Assembly: GCA_020445335.1 (NCBI GenBank)
Contig: JAGRGU010000005.1
Coordinates: 44,241-108,240 of the forward strand
Origin: Gammaproteobacteria bacterium
GTDB lineage: Bacteria; Pseudomonadota; Gammaproteobacteria; Chromatiales; Chromatiaceae
DNA length: 64,000 nucleotides
Direction of reading: 5' to 3'
Shown: positions 7,292 to 15,222 of the stretch, one piece after another
Position numbering within the stretch: the first letter of the stretch is position 1
Layout of the letters: each line of letters begins with the position of its first letter
Program-made: the position numbers and the translations under genes
The notes under the pieces: generated by a model
Database searches by the model: none
Told to the model about the DNA's origin: nothing
The model's input: the letters and a program-made list of their open reading frames with translations, nothing else

Positions 7292-8479
7292 CTAGGGAGC
7301 GTTACCTGATTGTGCCAGCCAGTCGAGGATATCGGTGCCTGGCATCGGGCGGGCGATATGGTATCCCTGCGCGGCATCGCAACCCAGCGAGTGCAACAGC
7401 GCCCAGGTCTCCGCTGTCTCGATCCCCTCCGCCACCACCCGCATACCAAGCTCGTGCGCCAGCATGATGGTGATTTTGACGATCGCAAGCGCTTCTTCGT
7501 CGGCCAGTGCATGTTTGACGAAAGAGCGATCGATCTTCATTTCGGAGAAGGGAATTCGGTGTAGTTGTACGAGCGAGGAGTAGCCGGTGCCGAAGTCATC
7601 GATGGAGAGGCCGATCCCCTTCATGCGCAGGCGCGTGAGAATCTCGAGCGATCTGACCAGCTCCCGCATCAATGCCGACTCGGTCACCTCCAGCACCACC
7701 TGATTGGGTTCCAGCGCGTAGTCCTCGAGCTGTTTCCCCAGCAGTTTTGGCAGCTCGAGATCCATCAGCGTATCGGCGGAGACGTTGATCGATACCTGCG
7801 TGCGCAGCCCCTGGTCCAGCCAGTGCCGACACTGGATCAACGCCTGATTGAGAATGCTGTTGGTCAGCTCTCCCATCAATCCCGAAGAGAGTGCCAGGTC
7901 CAGGATCAGGCCTGCCGGCAAGACTCCCCGCTGCGGATGCTTCCAGCGAACCAATGCCTCGACACCGAGCAGTGAACGGTCGGCGATGCGCAGCTGCGGC
8001 TGATAGAAAGGCAGGATCTCCCCCCGCTCGATCGCCTGCTGCAGCTCAACCACGCTGGGAATATCGGCCAGCCCCTGCGCGCCGCGCGGCTGTTTATCGG
8101 TCAGCGGTGGTACCAGCAGCAGCAGGCGCTCCAGCTCGGTATAACGAATCGGTTTGGTCAGCGTGCCAAGTACATGGAGGCCATGTTCGGAGGCCAGCTC
8201 CTGCGCGGAGTGCAGCACCCCGGCGTGATAGCCACTTATCAGTATGATCGCGGAGTTGGAGCCGCACTCGGCAAGATAACGGATGATCTCGACACCATCG
8301 GTTCCGGGCATCATCAGGTCCAGTACCACGACATCGATATTGTGCTGGTAGAGCGAGGGAAAGCTCTCCGAGGTGTGACTGGAGATGGCCTCGAACTCGC
8401 ATTCGATGGCCACATCGCGTACAAACTCGCCGATATCTGGCTCGTCGTCCAGCACCAGCAGTTTGCGTTTACGGGTCAT
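7292..8479 (-). CDS. Response regulator with EAL phosphodiesterase output domain
   Basis: A 395-residue cytoplasmic protein predicted to hydrolyse cyclic di-GMP under phosphorylation control. Residues 5-122 are a receiver domain (LDDEPD, phospho-Asp in VVLDLMMPGTDG, Lys in LTKPIRY). Residues 145-385 are an EAL domain with its catalytic landmarks intact: FYQPQ, VEALVRW, SINVSAD, EVTESAL, SIDDFGTGYSSL, KIDRSF, AEGIET and QGYHIARP. This is the RocR/PvrR architecture. The start overlaps the stop of the receiver-only gene by four bases (8476-8479), so the two are translationally coupled. A GC-rich 6-bp hairpin after the stop (7254-7278) lacks a T-run and is at best a weak terminator. Confidence 0.93.
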   Translation of the reverse strand: MTRKRKLLVLDDEPDIGEFVRDVAIECEFEAISSHTSESFPSLYQHNIDVVVLDLMMPGTDGVEIIRYLAECGSNSAIILISGYHAGVLHSAQELASEHGLHVLGTLTKPIRYTELERLLLLVPPLTDKQPRGAQGLADIPSVVELQQAIERGEILPFYQPQLRIADRSLLGVEALVRWKHPQRGVLPAGLILDLALSSGLMGELTNSILNQALIQCRHWLDQGLRTQVSINVSADTLMDLELPKLLGKQLEDYALEPNQVVLEVTESALMRELVRSLEILTRLRMKGIGLSIDDFGTGYSSLVQLHRIPFSEMKIDRSFVKHALADEEALAIVKITIMLAHELGMRVVAEGIETAETWALLHSLGCDAAQGYHIARPMPGTDILDWLAQSGNAP

Positions 8480-8910
8480 GTCGATCCCGCTGCAAACTGT
8501 CTGTAGACATCCCTCAAAGCCGACTGGAGTTCCGCCAGACGGAAGGGCTTGGATATCACCGAGCGCAGTTTCAACCCCCGTGCCCGGGCAATCTTGGCCG
8601 CCCCTTCCAGCAGCGTTTTTCCGTACCCGCTGATCAGGATGATTTCAGAAGAGCAGCGTTGATCTGCCAGCTCCCCGATCAACTCGAACCCGTCCGTATC
8701 CGGCATGAAGATATCGATGACCATCACATCCGCCTGAGAACCGGAAAAGGCCTGGCGCAGAGCTTGGACGCTGGTGACCGCGGAGACCCGGTAGCCCACC
8801 ACCTCGGCAACCTCGGCCACAAAACCGGCCATCTCAAACTCATCATCAACCACCACCAGGGTGGGCCTGTGATCTTCGCTGTCGATCTTCCTGTCCAAGT
8901 CATTATCCAT
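8476..8910 (-). CDS. Stand-alone response-regulator receiver protein
   Basis: A 144-residue receiver domain without an output domain. It shows the acidic pocket VVDDEFEM, the phosphoacceptor Asp in MVIDIFMPDTDGF, the switch region ILISGYGK and the Lys in ISKPFRL. CheY-like single-domain proteins act as phosphate relays or by protein contact. It precedes and overlaps the receiver-EAL gene by four bases, so it probably feeds or competes within the same cyclic-di-GMP pathway. No kinase gene is next to it. Confidence 0.88.
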   Translation of the reverse strand: MDNDLDRKIDSEDHRPTLVVVDDEFEMAGFVAEVAEVVGYRVSAVTSVQALRQAFSGSQADVMVIDIFMPDTDGFELIGELADQRCSSEIILISGYGKTLLEGAAKIARARGLKLRSVISKPFRLAELQSALRDVYRQFAAGST

Positions 8911-9278
8911 GTTGTTTGCGCCGACTCCTCACAACTTTCCCTAGATGGCGGCGTACTGGTCAGAGTGTCATCTTTATTCCGGTCAGCGGTTTCAGGGTTG
9001 GTGCAATCCGGAAGGATCTACCGGCGAACGCATCGGCCCCTGCCCTGTCCTAGCATACCCGAGTTGGTGCGATTTCTCGACGTCGGGAGAGAGCTGCTCC
9101 GAGCTCCGCGTTGGAGCGGGCTGGCCAACCGCCACGCTGATCGAGCCTACCCGGATTCTGCGGCAGTCCACAATGCTTCGAGCAGACTTTTGGTTTGCCC
9201 ACACCACACCCGGACCCGGGGAGAACTGCCGCGCCGACACGCTATCCGGCAGCATCCTTCAAAGACCAAATCAGGCGC
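8911..9278. other. Intergenic region without recognised gene
   Basis: This 368-bp stretch lies between the receiver-only gene (starting leftward at 8910) and the end of the CPXCG gene at 9279. It should contain the promoter of the receiver/EAL pair. Reading frames up to about 87 codons occur on the minus strand, but they show no family motif, no ribosome-binding site and the composition of random GC-rich frames. No repeat, RNA gene or clear terminator was recognised. Confidence 0.5.
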
Positions 9279-9470
9279 TCAGGCGTTCTCCGCCCGTGCA
9301 GAAACGAAGATCCCCTCGCGATCGTTGCAGCTGACACTTACGAGCATCGGGCTGCAGCAGACCGGGCAATCCTCCACGTACTCCTGCTGCTCGACGCTGC
9401 CGTCGATAAACAGCGTCACCGACTCACCGCAGTTCGGACACTCCAGTTGGTACTCTTCAACCGTGTTCAC
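9279..9470 (-). CDS. CPXCG-motif cysteine-rich small protein
   Basis: A 63-residue protein of the widespread CPXCG family (unknown function, probable zinc ribbon). It has LECPNCGESVTLFID near the start and DCPVCCSPM about 25 residues later, giving two CxxC knuckles. The GTG at 9470 is the likely start: GGAGGAAG sits seven bases upstream, whereas an in-frame TTG further upstream would overlap the previous gene. It lies 13 bp after the SDR gene and is probably co-transcribed with it. No function can be assigned beyond metal binding. Confidence 0.82.
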   Translation of the reverse strand: MNTVEEYQLECPNCGESVTLFIDGSVEQQEYVEDCPVCCSPMLVSVSCNDREGIFVSARAENA

Positions 9471-9483
9471 CGGCTTCCTCCGC

Positions 9484-10281
9484 TCAGTGCGAAACAAGAT
9501 CAGTCAGGTGCTCTCCCAGCGCGCCACAACCCGAAAGCGACCAGCCACCGTCCACCGGCAGCACGGCACCGCTGATATAGCGGGCCATGTCGCTGGCGAG
9601 AAACATCGCCGCCCCGGCGATATCCAGCGCGGTGCCAAACCGTTTCAGCGGTACCGTGGCGGTGATCTTCTCTCTGAGTTCTGCCGTTGGCGCCAGGCGT
9701 GCCATTCCCTCCGTTCCATCGATCGGGCCGGGCACGATCGAATTTATCCTGATCCCCACCGCACCCCATTCGAGCGCCAGGGTACGGGTGATCATATCGA
9801 CACCCGCCTTGGCAGCGCAGACGTGCACCTGCGCCTGCATTGGAACGAATGCCTGGGGCGCCGATATATTGATGACGCTCGCACCGGGCGTAGTCAGATA
9901 GGGTCTGGTTGCGCGCATGACATGAAAGGTCCCAAGCGTATCGATCTCCATTACCGCTCGAAACCCGTTGCTGCTGAGCCGTTCCGCCAGTGCGGGGAAA
10001 TTCCCCGCAGCACCGGAAACCAGTACGTCAATGCTGCCAAACGCCTGATACACCTCGGCCACGCCCGCTTCCACCGCCGCCAGATCGCGTACGTCGGCGC
10101 TGAATCCAAAGGCTTCGCCACCGGACTGCTGCAAAGCTTCAACCGTCGCTGACACCTTCGCCGGATCGCGGCTTGCCACCGCCACGCGACCGCCCGCTCT
10201 CGCGAATGCTTCGGCAATCCCGCGGTTGATTCCACTCGTGCCGCCTACTACCAGAATGGCTTTGCCCGAAAAATCCAGCAT
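9484..10281 (-). CDS. SDR-family oxidoreductase resembling 2,4-dienoyl-CoA reductase (DECR type)
   Basis: A 265-residue Rossmann-fold enzyme. The N terminus has a coenzyme loop VGGTSGINRGIAEAF and an NADP-type SRDPAK segment. The region that normally holds the YxxxK active site reads QVHVCAAKAGVDM: the lysine is kept, but the tyrosine position is Val. This pattern, together with NISAPQAF and NSIVPGPIDGTEGM, is characteristic of mammalian-type DECR enzymes, which reduce 2,4-dienoyl-CoA with NADPH using Lys/Asp chemistry. A role in unsaturated fatty-acid degradation is inferred. The ATG at 10281 (MLDFSG) has GAGGAAC six bases upstream and is preferred over one 72 bases earlier. The CPXCG gene follows. 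Confidence 0.82.
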   Translation of the reverse strand: MLDFSGKAILVVGGTSGINRGIAEAFARAGGRVAVASRDPAKVSATVEALQQSGGEAFGFSADVRDLAAVEAGVAEVYQAFGSIDVLVSGAAGNFPALAERLSSNGFRAVMEIDTLGTFHVMRATRPYLTTPGASVINISAPQAFVPMQAQVHVCAAKAGVDMITRTLALEWGAVGIRINSIVPGPIDGTEGMARLAPTAELREKITATVPLKRFGTALDIAGAAMFLASDMARYISGAVLPVDGGWSLSGCGALGEHLTDLVSH

Positions 10282-10684
10282 TTTTGTTCCTCGATTCAAG
10301 TGTTCAACAGGCATGCTGTTGCAGCCATTAAGCAGTCTAGACCATAACCTCATCGGTAGTGACCGGCAGCTAAGCCAGCAACGTTGTCAAAGCGGCGAGA
10401 AGATCTAAACTTCAAAGTTACGGGGGAGAATTCAGTTCTGAATTCAAGGTGAAATGAGCGGGGTCATAGCGCGGCCTGGGGACGGGCCGATTGCAGACTC
10501 CGTGCCTTGCAATTAGTCAAGAGCGGCGTAGACTCCCCTCATTCCGGCGAGCGGCAACCGCAGCGTTCATCGACGGCGCGCAATGCGTGGATTGGTGATC
10601 CGATGATCTCAGCTCTGCAGATCGATCAGATGCCGGGTTCGGCGCCGGAGTCATCCAGATAAACAGATGAGGAGTAATGTCCTG
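10282..10684. other. Divergent intergenic region between SDR gene and ABC importer
   Basis: About 400 bp separate the leftward SDR start (10281) from the rightward binding-protein start (10685). The region must contain both promoters, though no strong sigma-70 pair stands out. An 18-bp palindrome at 10428-10445 is the only clear structural signal. No open frame with family motifs was seen. Confidence 0.5.
10428..10445. repeat. 18-bp palindrome (8-2-8), candidate operator
   Basis: GAATTCAG and CTGAATTC are perfect inverted copies separated by TT. It lies about 146 bases upstream of the SDR start and 239 bases before the ABC binding protein, so it could serve either. It matches no operator I recognise. 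Confidence 0.4.
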
Positions 10685-12238
10685 ATGAAGAAAACGCTTG
10701 CCATCGCAGCCGTTGTGCTGCTCGGTTTGAACCTGAGCTTCGGAGCCGCCGCCAAAACACTACGGCTCGCTTACGATGCCGATCCGGTTTCGCTGGACCC
10801 GCACGAGCAGCTTTCAGGCGGTATGGTGCAGCTTTCCCATATGGTCTTCGATCCGCTGGTGCGCTGGAACAGAGAGACCACCTTCGACCCCCGCCTCGCC
10901 TCCTCCTGGGAGCGCCTCGACCCCCACACCGTGCGCTTTCATCTGCGCCAGGATGTCAAGTTTCACAGCGGCAACGACTTCACCGCCAACGATGTCGCCT
11001 GGACCTTCAAACGCCTGAAGACCAGCCCCGACTTCAAGGGTCTGTTCCAGCCCTTCAAGGAGCTGAAGGTGATCGACGACTACACCATCGACCTGGTCAC
11101 CACCGATCCCTACCCATTGGTGCTGCATATGGCGACCTACATCTTCCCGATGGACTCGAAGTTCTATACCGGAGAGGACGACAAGGGCAACCCGAAAGAT
11201 ATGCTGAAGAAGCATGCTGACACCTTCGCTTCGGTCAATGCCTCCGGCACCGGCCCGTTCATCGTCAGCAAGCGTCAGCAGGGCGTACGCGTCGACTTCA
11301 AGCGCTTCGAGGGGTACTGGGACAAGGAGTCGAAGGGCAATGTCGACGAGATCGTGCTGACGCCGATCAAGGAGGACCCGACCCGCGTCGCCGCGCTGCT
11401 CTCCGGTGACGTCGATTTCATCGCGCCGGTTCCGCCGACCGATCTCGATCGCATCCGCAACAACGACAAGGTCGATCTGATCACGATGAGCGGCACCCGC
11501 ATCATCACCTTCCAGCTCAACCAGGAGCGCCGTCCCGAGTTCAAGGACAAGCGGGTGCGTCAGGCGATCGTCCATGCGGTCAACAACGAAGGCATAGTGC
11601 AGAAGATCATGAAGGGCTTCGGCACCGCCTCCGGGCAGCAGAGCCCTGTCGGTTATCTCGGCCATGTCGCTTCGATCAAGCCGCGCTACGACCTGGCGAA
11701 AGCCAAGCAGCTGATGAAAGAGGCCGGCTACGAGCAGGGCTTCTCGGTGACGATGATGGCGCCCAACAACCGCTACATCAACGACGACAAGATCGCGCAG
11801 GCGGTCAGCTCGATGCTCGCGCGCATCAATATCAAGGTCGATCTGAAGACCATGCCCAAAGCACAATACTGGCCGAAGTTCGACGAGCGCGCCGCCGACA
11901 TCATGATGATCGGCTGGCACTCCGACACCGAGGATTCGTCCAACTTCACCGAGTTTCTCGCCATGTGTCCCGACAAGGAGACAGGCTACGGCCAGTACAA
12001 CAGCGGCAACTATTGCAACAAGGAGATCGACAAGCTGATTCTCGCCTCTCAGGGTGAAACCGACGAGGGCAAGCGCGCCGCGATGCTGCAGCAGGTCGAG
12101 CAGATGCTCTACGACGATGCCGCGTTCGTGCCGTTGCACTGGCAGGATCTGGCCTGGGCCGCGCGCAAGGGCGTACACATCGAGGATATCGTCAACGTGA
12201 TGAACTTCCCCTACCTCGGGGATCTGGTCATCGATTGA
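10685..12238 (+). CDS. ABC importer periplasmic binding protein (peptide/nickel/opine family, DppA-like)
   Basis: A 517-residue solute-binding protein of the large SBP family 5. A signal peptide (MKKTLAIAAVVLLGLNLSFGAAA) leads to the mature start KTLRLAYDADPVSLDPHEQLS, the family's typical opening. Conserved segments include LASSWERLDPHTVRFHLRQDVKF, FNASGTGPF-type SVNASGTGPF and VRQAIVHAVN. The ATG at 10685 follows GAGGAGT at about ten bases; an in-frame ATG at 10667 would put that site inside the gene. It is the first gene of a five-gene operon, and an intercistronic hairpin follows. Substrate could be oligopeptides, dipeptides or another large polar solute; the sequence does not decide. Confidence 0.92.
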   Translation: MKKTLAIAAVVLLGLNLSFGAAAKTLRLAYDADPVSLDPHEQLSGGMVQLSHMVFDPLVRWNRETTFDPRLASSWERLDPHTVRFHLRQDVKFHSGNDFTANDVAWTFKRLKTSPDFKGLFQPFKELKVIDDYTIDLVTTDPYPLVLHMATYIFPMDSKFYTGEDDKGNPKDMLKKHADTFASVNASGTGPFIVSKRQQGVRVDFKRFEGYWDKESKGNVDEIVLTPIKEDPTRVAALLSGDVDFIAPVPPTDLDRIRNNDKVDLITMSGTRIITFQLNQERRPEFKDKRVRQAIVHAVNNEGIVQKIMKGFGTASGQQSPVGYLGHVASIKPRYDLAKAKQLMKEAGYEQGFSVTMMAPNNRYINDDKIAQAVSSMLARINIKVDLKTMPKAQYWPKFDERAADIMMIGWHSDTEDSSNFTEFLAMCPDKETGYGQYNSGNYCNKEIDKLILASQGETDEGKRAAMLQQVEQMLYDDAAFVPLHWQDLAWAARKGVHIEDIVNVMNFPYLGDLVID

Positions 12239-12289
12239 TGTTTGGCTCCGGCGCGGCCCGATGACCATGCCGCCGCGCCATCTCACACA

Positions 12290-12318
12290 GCCCGACGGTC
12301 GCGATCCGGCCGTCGGGC
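12290..12318 (+). terminator. Intercistronic hairpin between binding-protein and permease genes
   Basis: GCCCGACGG (12290-12298) and CCGTCGGGC (12310-12318) form a perfect 9-bp stem with an 11-base loop, followed by GTTCGATTTT. It sits in the 111-bp gap after the binding-protein gene. In many importer operons such structures cause partial termination or protect the upstream mRNA so that the binding protein is made in excess. The weak T-run suggests attenuation rather than a full stop. Confidence 0.6.
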
Positions 12319-12349
12319 GTTCGATTTTCCGCAAGCCCGCCGAATACCC

Positions 12350-13327
12350 ATGATCGCCTTTCTCATACGACGAATCGGGCAGGCACTGGTGGTGATGTTC
12401 GTCATCAGCCTGCTCAGCTTCTCCATCCAGGACAACCTCGGCGACCCGCTGCGCGAGCTGGTGGGTCAGTCGGTCTCCGAAGCGGAGCGGCAGGCGCTGC
12501 GCGACCAGATGGGGCTCAACGACCCGTTCCTGGCGCAGTACTGGCGCTTTCTGCGCAAGGCGGTTCAAGGCGACCTGGGTAACTCCTACTTCTTCAAGCG
12601 TCCGGCACTGGAGGTGATCATGGAGAAGTTCCCCGCCACCATGGAGCTGGTGCTGGGGGCGACGCTGATCATTCTGCTCTTGTCGGTGCCGATCGGGGTC
12701 TACTGCGCGATCAACCCGCGCAGCTGGTTCACCAGGGTGATGATGGGACTGAGTATCGTCGGCATCTCGATTCCGGTCTTTCTGACCGCGATCATGTTGA
12801 TCTATCTCTTCTCGATCCACCTCGGCTGGCTCCCCTCCTACGGCCGCGGCGAAACAGTCATGATCGGCGCCTGGGAGAGCGGACTGCTGACCTGGGACGG
12901 CGTACTGCATCTGATCCTGCCGTCGATCGCGCTCTCCTCGATCATGCTGCCGCTTTTCATTCGTCTGATCCGCTCGGAGATGATGGAGGTGCTGGAGCAG
13001 GAGTACATCCGCTTTGCCTGGGCCAAGGGGCTGCAGCGTCGGCGCATCTGGTTTCTGCACGCGCTGAAGAACACGCTGCTGCCGGTGATCACCGTCGGCG
13101 GCGTGCAGATCGGCACCATGATCGCCTACACCATTCTCACCGAGACGGTGTTTCAGTGGCCCGGCATGGGCTTCCTTTTTCTCGAAGCGGTCAACCGCGT
13201 CGACACCCCGTTGATCATTGCCTATCTGATCGTGGTCGGGCTGATCTTCGTCGTTACCAACACCGTCGTCGATCTGATCTACGGCCTGGTCAACCCGACA
13301 GTCAAATTGACCAGGGGGCTGGCGTGA
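12350..13327 (+). CDS. ABC importer permease 1 (DppB/OppB family)
   Basis: A 325-residue inner-membrane permease. Residues 1-30 form the first membrane helix (FLIRRIGQALVVMFVISLLSF), followed by a large periplasmic loop, the GDLGNSYFF family motif and five more helices. The EAA loop that contacts the ATPase reads EYIRFAWAKGLQRRRIWFLHALKN. The ATG at 12350 is chosen because the upstream extension of the frame crosses the hairpin and encodes no membrane helix. Its stop overlaps the start of the next permease by one base (TGATG). Confidence 0.93.
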   Translation: MIAFLIRRIGQALVVMFVISLLSFSIQDNLGDPLRELVGQSVSEAERQALRDQMGLNDPFLAQYWRFLRKAVQGDLGNSYFFKRPALEVIMEKFPATMELVLGATLIILLLSVPIGVYCAINPRSWFTRVMMGLSIVGISIPVFLTAIMLIYLFSIHLGWLPSYGRGETVMIGAWESGLLTWDGVLHLILPSIALSSIMLPLFIRLIRSEMMEVLEQEYIRFAWAKGLQRRRIWFLHALKNTLLPVITVGGVQIGTMIAYTILTETVFQWPGMGFLFLEAVNRVDTPLIIAYLIVVGLIFVVTNTVVDLIYGLVNPTVKLTRGLA

Positions 13328-14244
13328 TGCGCTACTGGAGACTGTTCAGGAAGTCGGCCTTCCTCTACCGCTTCCGCAAGGACAAGGTCGCGGTGGCCAG
13401 CTTCAGCGTGCTGATGCTGCTGGTGGTGATGAGCTTCTCGGCGCCATTGATCGCTCCCTACGACCCCTACGATCCGGTGCAGATCGACATCATGGATTCG
13501 GACATTCCGCCCTCCTGGCAGGCGGAGGGCGATACGCGCTTCGCGCTCGGCACAGACGCCCAGGGTCGCGACATGTGGAGCACCATGCTCTACGGCACCC
13601 GGCTGTCGATCACGATCGGGCTTTTCGCGGTGCTGCTGCAATCGCTGCTCGGCATCGCCTTGGGGCTGGTCGCCGGTTACTTCGGTGGCCGCATCGACAG
13701 CTTCCTGATGCGCCTGGCCGACATTCAGCTCTCATTCTCGACGCTGATGGTGGCAATCGTGGTGCTGGCGGTCTTCCAGGCATCATTCGGCACCGAACTC
13801 TACAACGAGCTGGCGCTGTTCATGCTGATTCTGGTGATCGGAATTGCGGAATGGCCGCAGTACGCGCGTACGGTGCGGGCATCGGTATTGGCCGAAAAGA
13901 GAAAGGAGTATGTCGACGCAGTGCGCGTGATCGGCCTCAACCGCCGACGCATCATGTTCCGGCACATCCTGCCCAATACACTCTCCCCCATCCTGGTGAT
14001 CTCGACAGTGCAGGTGGCCAACGCGATCATGAGCGAGGCGGCACTCTCCTTTCTCGGACTTGGTATGCCGGTCAACCAGCCGTCGCTGGGTTCACTGATC
14101 AACAGCGGCTTCGAGTTCATCCTTTCCGGCTCCTGGTGGATCACCACGTTCCCCGCGCTGCTGCTGGTGGTGCTGGTGCTGGTGATCAATCTATTGGGTG
14201 ACTGGATGCGCGACGTTCTCAACCCCAAACTCTACAAGGAGTGA
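13327..14244 (+). CDS. ABC importer permease 2 (DppC/OppC family)
   Basis: A 305-residue inner-membrane permease. It begins with a basic cytoplasmic stretch, a first helix (ASFSVLMLLVVMSFSAPLIA) and the DppC-type periplasmic segment FALGTDAQGRDMWSTMLYGTRLS. The EAA loop reads EYVDAVRVIGLNRRRIMFRHILPNTL, with the downstream ALSFLGLG motif. The start overlaps the previous stop by one base, and the ATPase gene starts three bases after its stop, so the genes are tightly coupled. Confidence 0.93.
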   Translation: MRYWRLFRKSAFLYRFRKDKVAVASFSVLMLLVVMSFSAPLIAPYDPYDPVQIDIMDSDIPPSWQAEGDTRFALGTDAQGRDMWSTMLYGTRLSITIGLFAVLLQSLLGIALGLVAGYFGGRIDSFLMRLADIQLSFSTLMVAIVVLAVFQASFGTELYNELALFMLILVIGIAEWPQYARTVRASVLAEKRKEYVDAVRVIGLNRRRIMFRHILPNTLSPILVISTVQVANAIMSEAALSFLGLGMPVNQPSLGSLINSGFEFILSGSWWITTFPALLLVVLVLVINLLGDWMRDVLNPKLYKE

Positions 14245-14247
14245 ACC

Positions 14248-15222
14248 ATGGCGCTGCTTGAGGTGAAGAATCTCGAAGTGAAATTTCCGCTGCGCCAGGG
14301 CGAATTGACGGCACTGCGCGATGTCAGTTTCTCGCTCGACAGGGGAGAGCGGCTGGGGATCGTCGGTGAGAGCGGCGCAGGCAAATCGGTGGCGGCTTTC
14401 GCCATCCTCAATCTGGTCAGCCGCCCCGGCTATATCTCCGGCGGAAAGATACTCTTCGAGGGCAGGGATCTCGCGGGTCTCAGCCGCAGCGAGCTGCGCA
14501 CGATCCGTGGCAACCGCATAAACATGATCTTTCAGGATCCGATGATGACGCTCAATCCGGTGCTCACCATCGGCACTCAGATGATCGAGTGCCTGCGGGC
14601 GCACCGCAGAATCACACCGGCCGCAGCGCGCCAACTGGCGATCGAGAAGCTGCGCGCGGTCTCGATTCCCTCACCCGAAGCGCGCATCGACCAGTATCCG
14701 CATGAGCTCTCCGGCGGCATGCGCCAGCGCGTTGTAATCGCCATCGCGCTGCTGACCGATCCTTCGGTGATAATCGCCGATGAACCCACCACGGCGCTCG
14801 ATGTCACCATCCAGGCGGAGATCATGGAACTGCTGCTGGAGCTGTGCGAGCACAACAACGTGGCGCTGATTCTGATCACCCACGATCTGGGCGTGGTATC
14901 GCAAGTGACCCAACGGGCGATCGTGATGTACGCCGGCCGCATCGTCGAGGAGGGAGCGACGCGCAGGATCATAGATAGCGCGCGCCACCCCTACACCCAG
15001 GGGCTGATCAACGCGCTGCCGGAGCGTACTCGACCCGGGCAGCGGTTGAACCAGATTCCCGGGGTCATGCCCTCGCTGATGGATATTCCCCAGGGTTGCG
15101 CCTTCCATCCCCGCTGCCAGCTCAGGATCGATGCCTGTCAGCAGCAGCTGCCCGCCTACAGCGGCAGCGAGCACGCCCGCGTCGCCTGCCTCCGGGTCGA
15201 TGAGCAGGAGCGTGCGCAATGA
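14248..15222 (+). CDS. ABC importer ATPase 1 (DppD/OppD family)
   Basis: A 324-residue nucleotide-binding protein. Walker A is GESGAGKS, the Q-loop FQDPMMTLNPV, the signature LSGGMRQR, Walker B VIIADEPTTALD and the switch His in LITHDLG. A C-terminal oligopeptide-transporter extension follows (GCAFHPRC with further Cys), typical of DppD/OppD and often an Fe-S site. AAGGAGTGAACC gives a good ribosome-binding site. Its end overlaps the second ATPase by four bases (ATGA). Confidence 0.94.
   Translation: MALLEVKNLEVKFPLRQGELTALRDVSFSLDRGERLGIVGESGAGKSVAAFAILNLVSRPGYISGGKILFEGRDLAGLSRSELRTIRGNRINMIFQDPMMTLNPVLTIGTQMIECLRAHRRITPAAARQLAIEKLRAVSIPSPEARIDQYPHELSGGMRQRVVIAIALLTDPSVIIADEPTTALDVTIQAEIMELLLELCEHNNVALILITHDLGVVSQVTQRAIVMYAGRIVEEGATRRIIDSARHPYTQGLINALPERTRPGQRLNQIPGVMPSLMDIPQGCAFHPRCQLRIDACQQQLPAYSGSEHARVACLRVDEQERAQ

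Noticed and set aside
8992..9255. Minus-strand 87-codon frame in the gap after the CPXCG gene
   Set aside because: No motif, no ribosome-binding site and shadow-like composition.
10814..13060. Long minus-strand open frame across the ABC transporter genes (about 748 codons)
   Set aside because: It is antisense to the binding-protein and permease genes, His/Arg/Asp-rich and without recognisable domains.
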